Assembly (NCBI GenBank): GCA_965652545.1
Contig: CBFGWV010000090.1
Location: forward strand, 1 to 15,680
Length of the DNA: 15,680 nt
From: CBFGWV01 sp965652545
GTDB taxonomy: Bacteria; Pseudomonadota; Gammaproteobacteria; Competibacterales; Competibacteraceae
Direction of reading: 5' to 3'
Shown piece after piece: positions 7,244 through 14,002 of this stretch. Made by a program: the position numbers and the translations under genes. The notes under the pieces were generated by a model. It did no database searches and was not told where the DNA came from. It worked only from the letters and a program-made list of their open reading frames with translations. Position 1 is the stretch's first letter; each line of letters opens with the position of its first letter.

Positions 7244-7317
7244 GTAACGGATCTTCCGCGGCATTCCCTGTCACACCTCGCATAATGCTCTGCACGTCTC
7301 ACTACAGGGAGAAGACC

Positions 7318-7689
7318 ATGAGCTATATCGACGGCTTCGTGATGGCGGTGCCGACCGCGAAAAAACAGGCGTTCATCGATCACGCGCGCCTGGCCGACAG
7401 TGTGTTCCTGGAGCTTGGCGCGACGCGGATCCTGGAGTGCTGGGGTGACGATGTACCGGATGGGACGGTGACCGACTTCCGCAAGTCGGTTAAGGCAAAG
7501 GACGACGAAACAGTCGTGTTCTCCTGGGTCGAGTGGCCGGACAAAGCCACCCGCGATGCCGCCATGAAGCGGATGGAGGAGCTCATGACGACCGACGATC
7601 GCTTCAGCCCGGAGAAGAACCCCATGCCGTTCGACGGACAGCGGCTGATTTACGGTGGCTTCGCCCCCATCGTCACGTTGGAGCGCTGA
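7318..7689 (+). CDS. DUF1428 family protein (YbaA-like)
   Basis: A 123-residue cytoplasmic protein of the DUF1428 family (E. coli YbaA), whose members have a ferredoxin-like alpha/beta-barrel fold and no firmly assigned biochemical role. Recognisable family segments are the N-terminal YIDGFVMAVPT (3-13), a central ECWGDDVPDG followed by DFRKSVKAKDDETVVFSW, and a C-terminal MPFDGQRLIYGGF. The start at 7318 is chosen because AGGGAG (7306-7311) lies at good spacing and because the 35 in-frame codons upstream do not resemble the family. It runs convergent to the DUF2235 gene with no intergenic base between the two stop codons. Confidence 0.9.
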   Translation: MSYIDGFVMAVPTAKKQAFIDHARLADSVFLELGATRILECWGDDVPDGTVTDFRKSVKAKDDETVVFSWVEWPDKATRDAAMKRMEELMTTDDRFSPEKNPMPFDGQRLIYGGFAPIVTLER

Positions 7690-9207
7690 TTAGACGATTT
7701 TCAAACTGACCCGCCCCCGGTTGTTTCCATAGCAGTTCCACGCATCGTTGGCGTAGGCGTAGAAGTACCCGGACGTCCTCGGCGTGTACGTGCATCCGTC
7801 GCCGATGAGAAAAGTCTCATGCGGCATCAAATGCCCTTTGGCATCGACGCCGCCACCGTTAGCGAGGGCACCGACGAGGCTGAACCAGGGCATGTCCTCA
7901 TGCCGGCGGGTGAACCTGAAGTCGGCGGATGCATTGCCGGTCAGGCGCTTGAACACGGCTTCGGCCTTGCCCAGCAGGGTGCCGGCGATCTGCCCGACCT
8001 CGGCAAGCTGAAAATGCCCATCGTCGGTGCCGCCGGGGCCGCATTTAATGGAGCTGTCCAGCCATTCGCCGGTGGCGGTAAAGGTGTACTCGGTTCCAGC
8101 ATCCAGCCACAAACCGGTTTCGTTCCACTGTGGCTGGGCGAAGATATCGAGGGTGACCGGCGTATCGGGTACCAGCGTGCGGCAGGTACGGTAGGGGCAC
8201 TGGTGGATCGGCGGGTCCTCCCGCCGACGGACGACGGATGGATGAATGGCCTCGGGCCGGCTCAAATCCGGTGCGCTGCGTGGTTGGGTCGGCAGGAGCT
8301 TGAACGCGCCGTCGCAGGATTCGTGCAATACGTCGCGGTGATCGGGTTTGATCTGCTCCAGAATCGACGCCCGAAACCCCAGCCCGCAGGCGGCCGCTTC
8401 GTCCACCATCCAGCGCAAGGCCGCATCGGGGAGACCGCTTTCGCGGTAGCCGCCGCCGACATCGGAATGCACGCCGGGGAACCACAGCTGCTTGACATCC
8501 CGCCCCGCTGCGACCGACGTCCACAGCGTGGGCTGGAAGGTGGCCCGCAACTCGTCCAGCGCCACGGCATGCCGCGCAGTCTTCACCGCGGCGCCGAGCA
8601 CGGTGTCGTGGAAGGTGTGGTCGTGCAGGTCGTCGATGAGATTGAGCAGCGCCATATCGTCCGGGATGCCGAGGGCGCCGACGGTATCCCACACACCGAC
8701 AAAGCGGATCGGAATGACCGCGTCGGCCGCATTGCGGAACGCCCAACCCAAGGTGTCCCACACCGGCCGGTCTTCGCTTTTGCGCCGATAACCCTTCTCG
8801 AACACGCGCTCGATGCGCGCCCAGCGTTCCGCGTCCTTGAGGTCAGCGGTGTCGAGTAGCCCCGCTGCGGCGACCAAGCCGGCGAGGCTGCGCACCGTGT
8901 AGGCGCCGCGGCTGAAGCCGAAGAGGTAGATGTCGTCACCGGGCTGGTAGAAATCGCACAGTTCGCGGTAGCCGCTCATGATGTTGCGGTCGAGCCCGCG
9001 CCCGGTGCCGCCGCCGATGGCTTTGTCCAGCCACGAGCCGTCGGTGCCGACCCCGGGGTGGTAGTACCGGTGCTGCGCGTGGCCTTGGTCGCTCTTCTCG
9101 GCCACCGCGTTGAAAATGCGCACGACATTGGTCGGGGCGGGGACGCCGTCGTCCATGTCCTCGGGTGTGTTCCAGGTGCCGTCACAGCAGATGACGATGT
9201 TCTTCAT
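7690..9207 (-). CDS. DUF2235 alpha/beta hydrolase with C-terminal LecA (PA-IL)-like lectin domain
   Basis: A 505-residue two-domain protein. Residues 1 to about 330 are a DUF2235 hydrolase of the type found in T6SS phospholipase effectors (Tle1-like): the opening IVICCDGTWN (4-13), the nucleophile elbow GFSRG with S99, an aspartate in VWDTVG (D174), and GVHSDVGGGY (H247). Residues about 345-505 are different and read as a PA-IL/LecA-like galactophilic lectin. The closing YANDAWNCYGNNRGRVSLKI aligns with LecA's calcium/galactose loop, keeping D488, N495 and N496 at the positions of LecA D100, N107 and N108. WNETGLWL...TATGEW with CGPGG matches LecA's earlier strands. There is no signal peptide. 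The start at 9207 has GAGGGAG just upstream. No VgrG, Hcp or immunity gene is nearby. It follows btuD by 85 bases on the same strand. The hydrolase call is strong; the lectin call is by eye. Confidence 0.85.
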   Translation of the reverse strand: MKNIVICCDGTWNTPEDMDDGVPAPTNVVRIFNAVAEKSDQGHAQHRYYHPGVGTDGSWLDKAIGGGTGRGLDRNIMSGYRELCDFYQPGDDIYLFGFSRGAYTVRSLAGLVAAAGLLDTADLKDAERWARIERVFEKGYRRKSEDRPVWDTLGWAFRNAADAVIPIRFVGVWDTVGALGIPDDMALLNLIDDLHDHTFHDTVLGAAVKTARHAVALDELRATFQPTLWTSVAAGRDVKQLWFPGVHSDVGGGYRESGLPDAALRWMVDEAAACGLGFRASILEQIKPDHRDVLHESCDGAFKLLPTQPRSAPDLSRPEAIHPSVVRRREDPPIHQCPYRTCRTLVPDTPVTLDIFAQPQWNETGLWLDAGTEYTFTATGEWLDSSIKCGPGGTDDGHFQLAEVGQIAGTLLGKAEAVFKRLTGNASADFRFTRRHEDMPWFSLVGALANGGGVDAKGHLMPHETFLIGDGCTYTPRTSGYFYAYANDAWNCYGNNRGRVSLKIV

Positions 9208-9292
9208 GGGCTCCCTCGACGTGTTGCATCCGTTGCCTGGATAAGCGTTGTTCAAGTCGGGGGGTTTGTCAGCATGAATAGGAGGCAGGGCC

Positions 9293-10057
9293 CTAAGGCG
9301 TTACGAAATGTACCTGCTGCCGCCCGTGGTAGGGGGAGCGCTCCACATGCGCCTTGACCCCGAACACCTGCGCGATGCGCTCGGGGGTGAGGACCTCTTC
9401 GGGTGTGCCGGCGGCCACCACTCGCCCCTCATGCAGGATGGCGAGACGGTCGCAGAACATCGCCGCCAGGTTCAGGTCGTGCAGGGCCACGATGCTGGTG
9501 ATCGGCAGGCGGCTGACGAGGCTGAGAATCTCCAACTGGTGCTGGATGTCCAGGTGGTTGGTCGGCTCATCGAGCAGCAGCTCGCTGGGGGTCTGGGCCA
9601 GGGCACGGGCGATGTGTACCCGCTGGCGCTCACCGCCCGATAAGGTGTGCCACAACCGCTGGGCCTTGTGTGTTATGTCCGCCTGCGCCAGGGCGTCGGT
9701 GACGGCTTGTTCGTCGACGCCGCTCCAGGCCGCCAGGGCACCGCGGTGCGGTGTGCGGCCCAGACGCACGACATCGAGCACGGTGACGTGCGCTTCAGTG
9801 GCTGCCTGTTGCTCGACCAGCGCCACCCGTTGGGCGATGGCCCGTCGCGACAAGGTGGCGATGTCGGTTTCCCCCAAAGTGATGACCCCGCTGTCGACTT
9901 TGCGCAGGCAGCCGATCAGCCGCAGCAGGCTGGACTTACCCGAGCCGTTGGGCCCCAGCAACCCGAGCATGCGGCCGGGGGCGACGGCCAGAGTGATGCC
10001 ATCGACGATCAATGTACCGGCAGTGCTCCAGCGCACCTCGTGGGTGGCGATGCTCAT
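9293..10057 (-). CDS. btuD: Corrinoid/iron-complex ABC transporter ATP-binding protein (BtuD/FecE type)
   Basis: A 254-residue ABC ATPase energising the adjacent permease. Motifs: Walker A GPNGSGKSS (35-43), Q-loop near EQQ (82-84), signature LSGGE (139-143), Walker B LLLDEP (160-165), D-loop with NHLD, and switch histidine H193 (LHDLN). The true start is the ATG at 10057. It overlaps the btuC stop as ATGA and has AGAGG (10063-10067) five bases upstream; the long in-frame extension further upstream is only the antiphase reading of btuC. It is the last gene of the riboswitch-controlled btuFCD operon. FepC/FecE-type siderophore ATPases are indistinguishable at this level; the cobalamin riboswitch decides for corrinoids. 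Confidence 0.92.
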   Translation of the reverse strand: MSIATHEVRWSTAGTLIVDGITLAVAPGRMLGLLGPNGSGKSSLLRLIGCLRKVDSGVITLGETDIATLSRRAIAQRVALVEQQAATEAHVTVLDVVRLGRTPHRGALAAWSGVDEQAVTDALAQADITHKAQRLWHTLSGGERQRVHIARALAQTPSELLLDEPTNHLDIQHQLEILSLVSRLPITSIVALHDLNLAAMFCDRLAILHEGRVVAAGTPEEVLTPERIAQVFGVKAHVERSPYHGRQQVHFVTP

Positions 10058-11085
10058 ACGGGCCTCTTGGCGTGGCAGAGGATCAGGGCGAAGGCCGGGG
10101 CGCCGAACAATGCGGTGACCACCCCAATGGGCAGCACCTGCTGGGGGATGATGATGCGCGAGAGGATGTCCGCCAGTACGAGGAAGATCGCGCCGATCAG
10201 CGCGCAGGCCGGCAGTAGCCGCCCGTGCGCCGGTCCCACCAGAAAGCGCGCCGCGTGCGGGATCACCAGCCCGACGAAGCCGATCGACCCGACGATGCTG
10301 ACCATCGCGGCGGTCATCAGCGCGGTGAGCCCCAACAGCGTCAGGCGTACACGCTGCACCGCCACTCCGAGCGCGGCGGCCGCATCGCTGCCAAAGGTGA
10401 AGGCATCCAGGGCGCGAGCGTGGAACAGGCAGACGATCAGGCCGATCAGCGCCACCGGGGCGGCCAGGTACACGTCGGGCCAACGCACACCGGCGAGGCT
10501 GCCCAACAGCCAGAACATCACCCCGCGAGCCTGCTCGGCGTTGGCCGAGGTGGTGACGATGTACGAGGTCAACGCGTTGAACAGCTGTGAGCCGGCAACG
10601 CCGGCGAGGATGATGCGGTCGGTGCTGCCGCCGGCGCTGGCCGCCAGCACGCTGACCAGGGCGAAGGCGAGCAGCGCGCCGAGGAAGGCCCCACCGGAGA
10701 GAGTCAACACCCCGTGACCCAGGCCGAGGACCATCACCGCCACCGCCCCGGTGGACGCCCCGGCGGAGATGCCCAGCACGTAGGGCTCGGCCAGCGGGTT
10801 GCGCAGCAGCGCTTGGAGAATCACCCCGCACAAGGCCAGCGCCGCCCCGGCGCTGGCGGCGACCAGGGCGCGGCTGAGCCGGTAGTCCCACACCACGCCC
10901 TCGTGGATACGGCTCAGGGCGAACTGCATATCGAACAACCGGTTGCCGATGGCCTTGACGGTGGTGTCCAGCGGGATGGCGATCTCACCGATGGACACCG
11001 CCAGACTCACCGCGCCCATCAAGGCGACCAGGGACAGCACGATCAGCAGCCCCCAACCGCTGCGGCCGATGGCCCCTGCGTTCAC
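10054..11085 (-). CDS. btuC: Corrinoid ABC transporter permease (BtuC/FecCD family)
   Basis: A 343-residue, highly hydrophobic FecCD-family inner-membrane permease. It shows the family signature RLSRALVAASAGAALALCG after the first helices, then LRNPLAEPYVLGISAGASTGA, the cytoplasmic coupling segment and a late GFVGLVIPHAARFLVG. This family has about ten membrane helices. The start is GTG at 11085, overlapping the btuF stop as GTGA, and its own stop overlaps the btuD ATG, so all three genes are translationally coupled. It would work as a dimer with BtuD and dock the BtuF substrate-binding protein. The substrate is inferred from the upstream riboswitch. Confidence 0.93.
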   Translation of the reverse strand: MNAGAIGRSGWGLLIVLSLVALMGAVSLAVSIGEIAIPLDTTVKAIGNRLFDMQFALSRIHEGVVWDYRLSRALVAASAGAALALCGVILQALLRNPLAEPYVLGISAGASTGAVAVMVLGLGHGVLTLSGGAFLGALLAFALVSVLAASAGGSTDRIILAGVAGSQLFNALTSYIVTTSANAEQARGVMFWLLGSLAGVRWPDVYLAAPVALIGLIVCLFHARALDAFTFGSDAAAALGVAVQRVRLTLLGLTALMTAAMVSIVGSIGFVGLVIPHAARFLVGPAHGRLLPACALIGAIFLVLADILSRIIIPQQVLPIGVVTALFGAPAFALILCHAKRPV

Positions 11086-12092
11086 TCGGTCAGCCCGTAC
11101 TGCTTGAGCCCCGCGGCCAGCACTTCGATGCCCTCGATGGTGCGCAGCGAGGGGTTCATGGCCTGAGCGTCCATGATCACGAAGCGCTCGTTGCGCACCG
11201 CATCCAGCTCGCGGGTCACCGGGTCACCGCGCAGGAACTCGAGCTTCACCTGCTCATCGTCGGCCGGGAAGCGCCGCCGGTCCATGCGGGCGATGACGAT
11301 CACCTGCGGGTCGGCGCCGACGATGGTCTCCCAGCCGACCAACGGCCATTCCTCTTCGGTGGTAATGACGTTGCGCGCACCCAGCGCCTGCATCATGTAG
11401 GCCGGCGTGCCGTTGATACCGGCGACGAAGGCCTCGCCCTGCACCTCCTTGCTGGAGAACCAGAACACCACCGGCACCCCTTCCGCCTGCCGCCCGGCCA
11501 CCGACTCGATGGCTGCGCGCTCGCGGGCCTTGAGTTCGGCGACTAACGCATCGCCGCGCGCCTGTACGTCGAAGATCCGCGCCAGATCGTCAATGGACTG
11601 GTACACCAGGTCCATGCTGAACATCGCCATGCGCACCCCGTCGCCACCGGTGGTGTTGTCCTTGGCCACGCAGTCGGCCGGGGCGATGTAGGTGGCGATA
11701 CCCAGACCAGCGAACTGCTCGCGCGTGCCCACCGAGCCGCTGGCCCCGATGTGCCACTCGTACTGTGCGGTGACCAGATCCGGCGTGCGGCCCACCACCG
11801 ACTCGAAGCTCGGGTCGTTGTCGGCCAGGCGCTCGATCCCCTCGTTGACCTCGACATAGTCCGCCAGCACCGGGCCGAACCACACCGCGGTGCCGACCAC
11901 CCGATCGGCCAGCCCCAGCGAATAAAGAATCTCGGTGGTCGCCTGGCCCACCGACACCACCCGCTGCGGCGGGGCGTCGAAGGTGAGGGTCTTGCCGCAG
12001 TTCTCGACGGTCAACGGGTAGACGGTCGGCTCGGCGACAGCCGGCGCGCTGGTCAGAGCAGCGGTGATGATGAACAAACTTGCGGTACGCAT
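11082..12092 (-). CDS. btuF: Periplasmic corrinoid-binding protein (BtuF/FepB-type, helical-backbone)
   Basis: A 336-residue class III (TroA-like) substrate-binding protein. The ATG at 12092 is preferred because AAGGA (12098-12102) lies five bases upstream and because the protein then opens with a Sec signal peptide (basic MR, hydrophobic core LFIITAALTSAP, cleavage after AVA). Readable landmarks are APPQRVVSVGQATTEILYSL, a DRVVGT strand, RTPDLVTAQYEW, and a C-terminal GADPQVIVIARMDR. An in-frame extension of 37 codons upstream has a Pro/Arg-rich, non-coding look. It captures substrate in the periplasm for BtuCD. The gene is the first full-size gene after the cobalamin riboswitch, which points to cobalamin or cobinamide rather than ferric siderophores. 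No TonB-dependent receptor (BtuB) is in the window. Confidence 0.88.
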   Translation of the reverse strand: MRTASLFIITAALTSAPAVAEPTVYPLTVENCGKTLTFDAPPQRVVSVGQATTEILYSLGLADRVVGTAVWFGPVLADYVEVNEGIERLADNDPSFESVVGRTPDLVTAQYEWHIGASGSVGTREQFAGLGIATYIAPADCVAKDNTTGGDGVRMAMFSMDLVYQSIDDLARIFDVQARGDALVAELKARERAAIESVAGRQAEGVPVVFWFSSKEVQGEAFVAGINGTPAYMMQALGARNVITTEEEWPLVGWETIVGADPQVIVIARMDRRRFPADDEQVKLEFLRGDPVTRELDAVRNERFVIMDAQAMNPSLRTIEGIEVLAAGLKQYGLTE

Positions 12093-12207
12093 GGTTTTCC
12101 TTGACGGCGAATACGCGGAAAAACAGGCGCGCGGGCGGCCGAGACGGCACTCGCGGATCGATGTCGCGGGGATGCGCGGCGGCACAGCGGCCATGATCGG
12201 CAACGCC

Positions 12208-12285
12208 TCAGCGGCTGAAGCGGTGTACGCGTTTGGCTACGGCAAACGTGGAGGCGAATGCGGCGTGACTGCCGACTGCGATCAT
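12208..12285 (-). CDS. 25-codon leader ORF between the cobalamin riboswitch and btuF
   Basis: A short frame of 25 codons with an excellent start: ATG at 12285, AGGAG (12291-12295) five bases upstream, and a TGA at 12208-12210. The peptide opens MIAVGSHAAFASTFAVAK and ends with a basic tail (RVHRFSR). It is too short and too weakly hydrophobic to be CbtB, the small cobalt-transport subunit often found behind B12 riboswitches, though a decayed remnant is possible. Its ribosome-binding site is the first good one after the aptamer, so the riboswitch may act by gating translation of this ORF. Translation of btuF would then start afresh 115 bases later. It may be a regulatory leader peptide. Coding status is uncertain. 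Confidence 0.4.
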   Translation of the reverse strand: MIAVGSHAAFASTFAVAKRVHRFSR

Positions 12286-12300
12286 GGTGTCTCCTGCTTT

Positions 12301-12318
12301 ACGGGCAACCCCGCCCGT
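12301..12318 (-). promoter_or_regulatory. Hairpin between the riboswitch aptamer and the leader-ORF ribosome-binding site
   Basis: On the minus strand ACGGGC-GGGGTT-GCCCGT forms a perfect six-pair, GC-rich stem, starting five bases upstream of the AGGAG of the leader ORF. It is well placed to be part of the riboswitch expression platform. There is no U-run, so translational control is more likely than transcription termination. Confidence 0.45.
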
Positions 12319-12330
12319 GACAACGGCCTG

Positions 12331-12520
12331 TGGTATCGACGGCAGGTCTCCTGGCTCGCGGATGTGCGCCTTCCGCCGGCCTTCCCGCGCGCCGTGCCTG
12401 GCATTCGCAGTGGCCTGACACCCAGCTGGCGGGTGTCACAAGGGGTGGTTGGCAATCCGCTTACAGTTGCGGGGGCAGCCCCGGACTTGGCCTCTTGCAG
12501 GCCGCACCGGGTTCCCTATT
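12331..12520 (-). promoter_or_regulatory. Cobalamin (B12) riboswitch controlling btuFCD
   Basis: Read on the minus strand this is a classical cobalamin riboswitch. From 5' to 3' there are: GGGAACCCGGTGCGG (within 12500-12516), the conserved GGGGCTGCCCCCGCAACTGTAA (12461-12482), a long stem with GTGACACCC/GGGTGTCA arms, GCCACTG (12408-12414), GGGAAGG (12380-12386), and the hallmark B12 box AGCCAGGAGACCTGCC (12341-12356). Adenosylcobalamin or a related corrinoid should fold the RNA and switch off downstream expression. It lies about 240 bases before btuF, with a hairpin and a 25-codon ORF between. The ends are approximate. Confidence 0.97.
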
Positions 12521-12565
12521 AATCCCCCCATGGCCATTGGCTGGCCGGGGAACCGTCGGCCGACA

Positions 12566-12594
12566 CGTATAGGCGGATTCGGCGCGATCGTCAA
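12566..12594 (-). promoter_or_regulatory. Sigma70 promoter driving the riboswitch-btuFCD transcript
   Basis: On the minus strand TTGACG (12589-12594, five of six -35 positions) and TATACG (12566-12571, four of six -10 positions with the key TA and A) are separated by exactly 17 bases. The predicted start, near 12559, gives about 40 bases of leader before the riboswitch aptamer. It lies in the gap between the riboswitch and the upstream quinone-oxidoreductase gene on the same strand, making btuFCD its own transcription unit. Confidence 0.75.
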
Positions 12595-12626
12595 TGCTCG
12601 CTGCTCGGCGATGGACCGCGCGCCCG

Positions 12627-13238
12627 TCAAGCCGCTTCAAATGACATGTTCTGCATGAAGAGCCCTCGACCGATGGCCCGCGCGCGCTCGAGGTGGGATG
12701 CCGGAAACGGTGCGTCCGAAGCAACCAGCAGTTCGGAGGTTACGACCCGGGCACCGCAATAATCGAATATGCCATGGTCGATCTGTGTCTTCATCGCGCC
12801 GAAGTAACCGTGACGGGCATAGGTGCGCATGTCGGCCCCGCCGATCGCGATCAGATGCACGCAAAGGCGCTGGAGCTTCTTCACCAGCTTCGCATCCGCC
12901 CCTTCGTCATAGGCCCAGCCATTGACGAAGACGCGATCGATCCACCCCTTGAGCTGGCCGGGCATCGACCACCAGTAGACGGGATAGACAAGAACGAGGG
13001 CATCGGCGCTATCCAGCCTGGCCTGTTCTGCAACGACATCGGCGCTGGGCGGGGCTTGCCGCAGGTGTACGGCGATATCGTTGGACGTGAATCGCGGGTC
13101 GAAACCTTCCGCGGCGAGGTCTGCGATTTCAACGGTATGGGCGGTGTCGGACGCGGACAGGCCCGCCGCCACCTGTGCGGCCACAGCGTGGGTCAAGGCA
13201 TCAGCGTTCGGGTGCGAGGTGACGATGAGTGCGTGCAT
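12627..13238 (-). CDS. NAD(P)H:quinone oxidoreductase-like flavodoxin-fold protein (MdaB/KefF/YwrO type)
   Basis: A 203-residue cytoplasmic flavoprotein of the Flavodoxin_2 family, expected to bind FMN or FAD and reduce quinones or electrophiles by two electrons using NAD(P)H. It opens with the flavin phosphate strand-loop ALIVTSHPNADALTHA, carries the strongly conserved DALVLVYPVYWWSMPGQLKG (79-98) and WIDRVFVNGWAY (99-110), and has an IGGADMRTYARHGYFG segment typical of the family. The ATG at 13238 has GGAG upstream. It is divergent from a TetR regulator across 75 bases with repeated operator-like sites, a common arrangement for inducible quinone or electrophile detoxification. The substrate is not deducible. 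Confidence 0.9.
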   Translation of the reverse strand: MHALIVTSHPNADALTHAVAAQVAAGLSASDTAHTVEIADLAAEGFDPRFTSNDIAVHLRQAPPSADVVAEQARLDSADALVLVYPVYWWSMPGQLKGWIDRVFVNGWAYDEGADAKLVKKLQRLCVHLIAIGGADMRTYARHGYFGAMKTQIDHGIFDYCGARVVTSELLVASDAPFPASHLERARAIGRGLFMQNMSFEAA

Positions 13239-13270
13239 TGGGGGGCGCTCCGAGTGGCTGGATGAGGTAA

Positions 13271-13316
13271 CATCGCTTATGTACTTTTAGTAAGTTACTT
13301 TTGGTATATAGCGATG
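13271..13316. promoter_or_regulatory. Tandem TetR operator candidate in the divergent quinone reductase/TetR region
   Basis: Two direct copies of an 11-base element, TACTTTTAGTA (13282-13292) and TACTTTTGGTA (13296-13306), start 14 bases apart. Each is itself a TAC-N5-GTA inverted repeat. They are bracketed by an outer inverted repeat, CATCGCT (13271-13277) and AGCGATG (13310-13316); the right arm contains the TetR ATG. This AT-rich patch stands out from its surroundings and sits where a TetR repressor would control itself and the divergent flavoprotein gene. I see no ribosome-binding site before the TetR ATG. Confidence 0.6.
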
Positions 13317-13940
13317 TCAAGCACCCCTGATGACACGTCGAAGCCGACAAAGCGCCGCCGCCTGCTGCGCGAGGACCGATTGCGCCAGCTTCTGGAAGTG
13401 TCGTGGCGGATCATCCGCGAAGAGGGTACCGATGCCCTGACACTCGGGCGCCTGGCGGAGCGGGCCAGCGTCACCAAGCCGGTGGTCTACGACCATTTCG
13501 GGACACGAAACGGCTTGCTGGTGGCGCTCTACGAAGCGTATGACGCCAAGCAGACGGCCATCATGGATGCGGCAATCGCGGCCAGCGAACCGTCCCTGGC
13601 GGGCCGGTCGGCGGTCATCGCCTCGTCCTATGTGGACTGCGTGCTTCTGCAGGGCCGCGAGATACCCGATGTGCTTGCGGCACTTGCCGGCGCCCCGGAG
13701 CTGGAGGCCACCAAGCAGTCGTACCTCATGGCGTTCTTGGAGAAATGCCGGGCCGCCCTCGAGCCGTTTGCCAAGCCCGGTGCGATCACGACGGCCGGTT
13801 TGTGGGCGGTCCTGGGGGCGGCCGATGCGTTGTCCAAGGCCGCCGCAACAGGGATGATCACGCCAGATCAAGCGAAGGACGAGCTCTTTCAGACGATTCT
13901 TGCGATGGCCACCCGGGCGCCGGTCCCGAGCCCGGGTTAA
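13314..13940 (+). CDS. TetR-family transcriptional regulator
   Basis: A 208-residue TetR-family repressor. The N-terminal helix-turn-helix is clear at about residues 20-75 (LRQLLEVSWRIIREEGTDALTLGRLAERASVTKPVVYDHFGTRNGLL in two runs), including the usual V-x-x-HF recognition-helix end. A helical ligand-binding domain follows and is not diagnostic. The N-terminus is basic (KRRRLLRED). It should bind the tandem TAC-N5-GTA repeats just upstream and repress itself and the divergent quinone-reductase gene until an electrophile or aromatic ligand binds. The start is by frame and HTH position; no Shine-Dalgarno is visible and the message may be leaderless or weakly translated. Confidence 0.92.
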   Translation: MSSTPDDTSKPTKRRRLLREDRLRQLLEVSWRIIREEGTDALTLGRLAERASVTKPVVYDHFGTRNGLLVALYEAYDAKQTAIMDAAIAASEPSLAGRSAVIASSYVDCVLLQGREIPDVLAALAGAPELEATKQSYLMAFLEKCRAALEPFAKPGAITTAGLWAVLGAADALSKAAATGMITPDQAKDELFQTILAMATRAPVPSPG

Positions 13941-13948
13941 TGCCCGCG

Positions 13949-13969
13949 AAACCACGGCTGGCGTGGTTT
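13949..13969 (+). terminator. Hairpin after the TetR gene, possible terminator
   Basis: AAACCACG-GCTGG-CGTGGTTT is a perfect eight-pair stem with a five-base loop starting nine bases after the TetR stop. It ends in only three Ts, so it would be a weak intrinsic terminator. Its presence favours the later start codon for the membrane protein gene that follows. Confidence 0.45.
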
Positions 13970-14002
13970 GCACATGGATATACACTGCACACGAGAACCA
14001 AT

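Noticed and set aside
10058..10891. N-terminal extension of btuD making a 532-residue protein.
   Set aside because: The extension is an alternative-frame reading of btuC, rich in Arg/Gly/Pro. The ATG at 10057 overlaps the btuC stop and gives a normal-length ABC ATPase.
12093..12203. In-frame 37-codon extension of btuF from a TTG start.
   Set aside because: The added residues are Pro/Arg-rich and would bury the signal peptide; the ATG at 12092 has its own ribosome-binding site. The stretch is best read as leader RNA with nothing else recognisable.
12064..12522. Plus-strand 152-codon frame across the riboswitch.
   Set aside because: It lies antisense to a structured regulatory RNA, and its open length follows from high GC content.
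13745..14002. Longer start for the membrane protein inside the TetR gene.
   Set aside because: This overlaps a clear TetR gene in another frame. Even the ATG at 13940 lacks a ribosome-binding site and reads through a hairpin, so it is kept only as an alternative.
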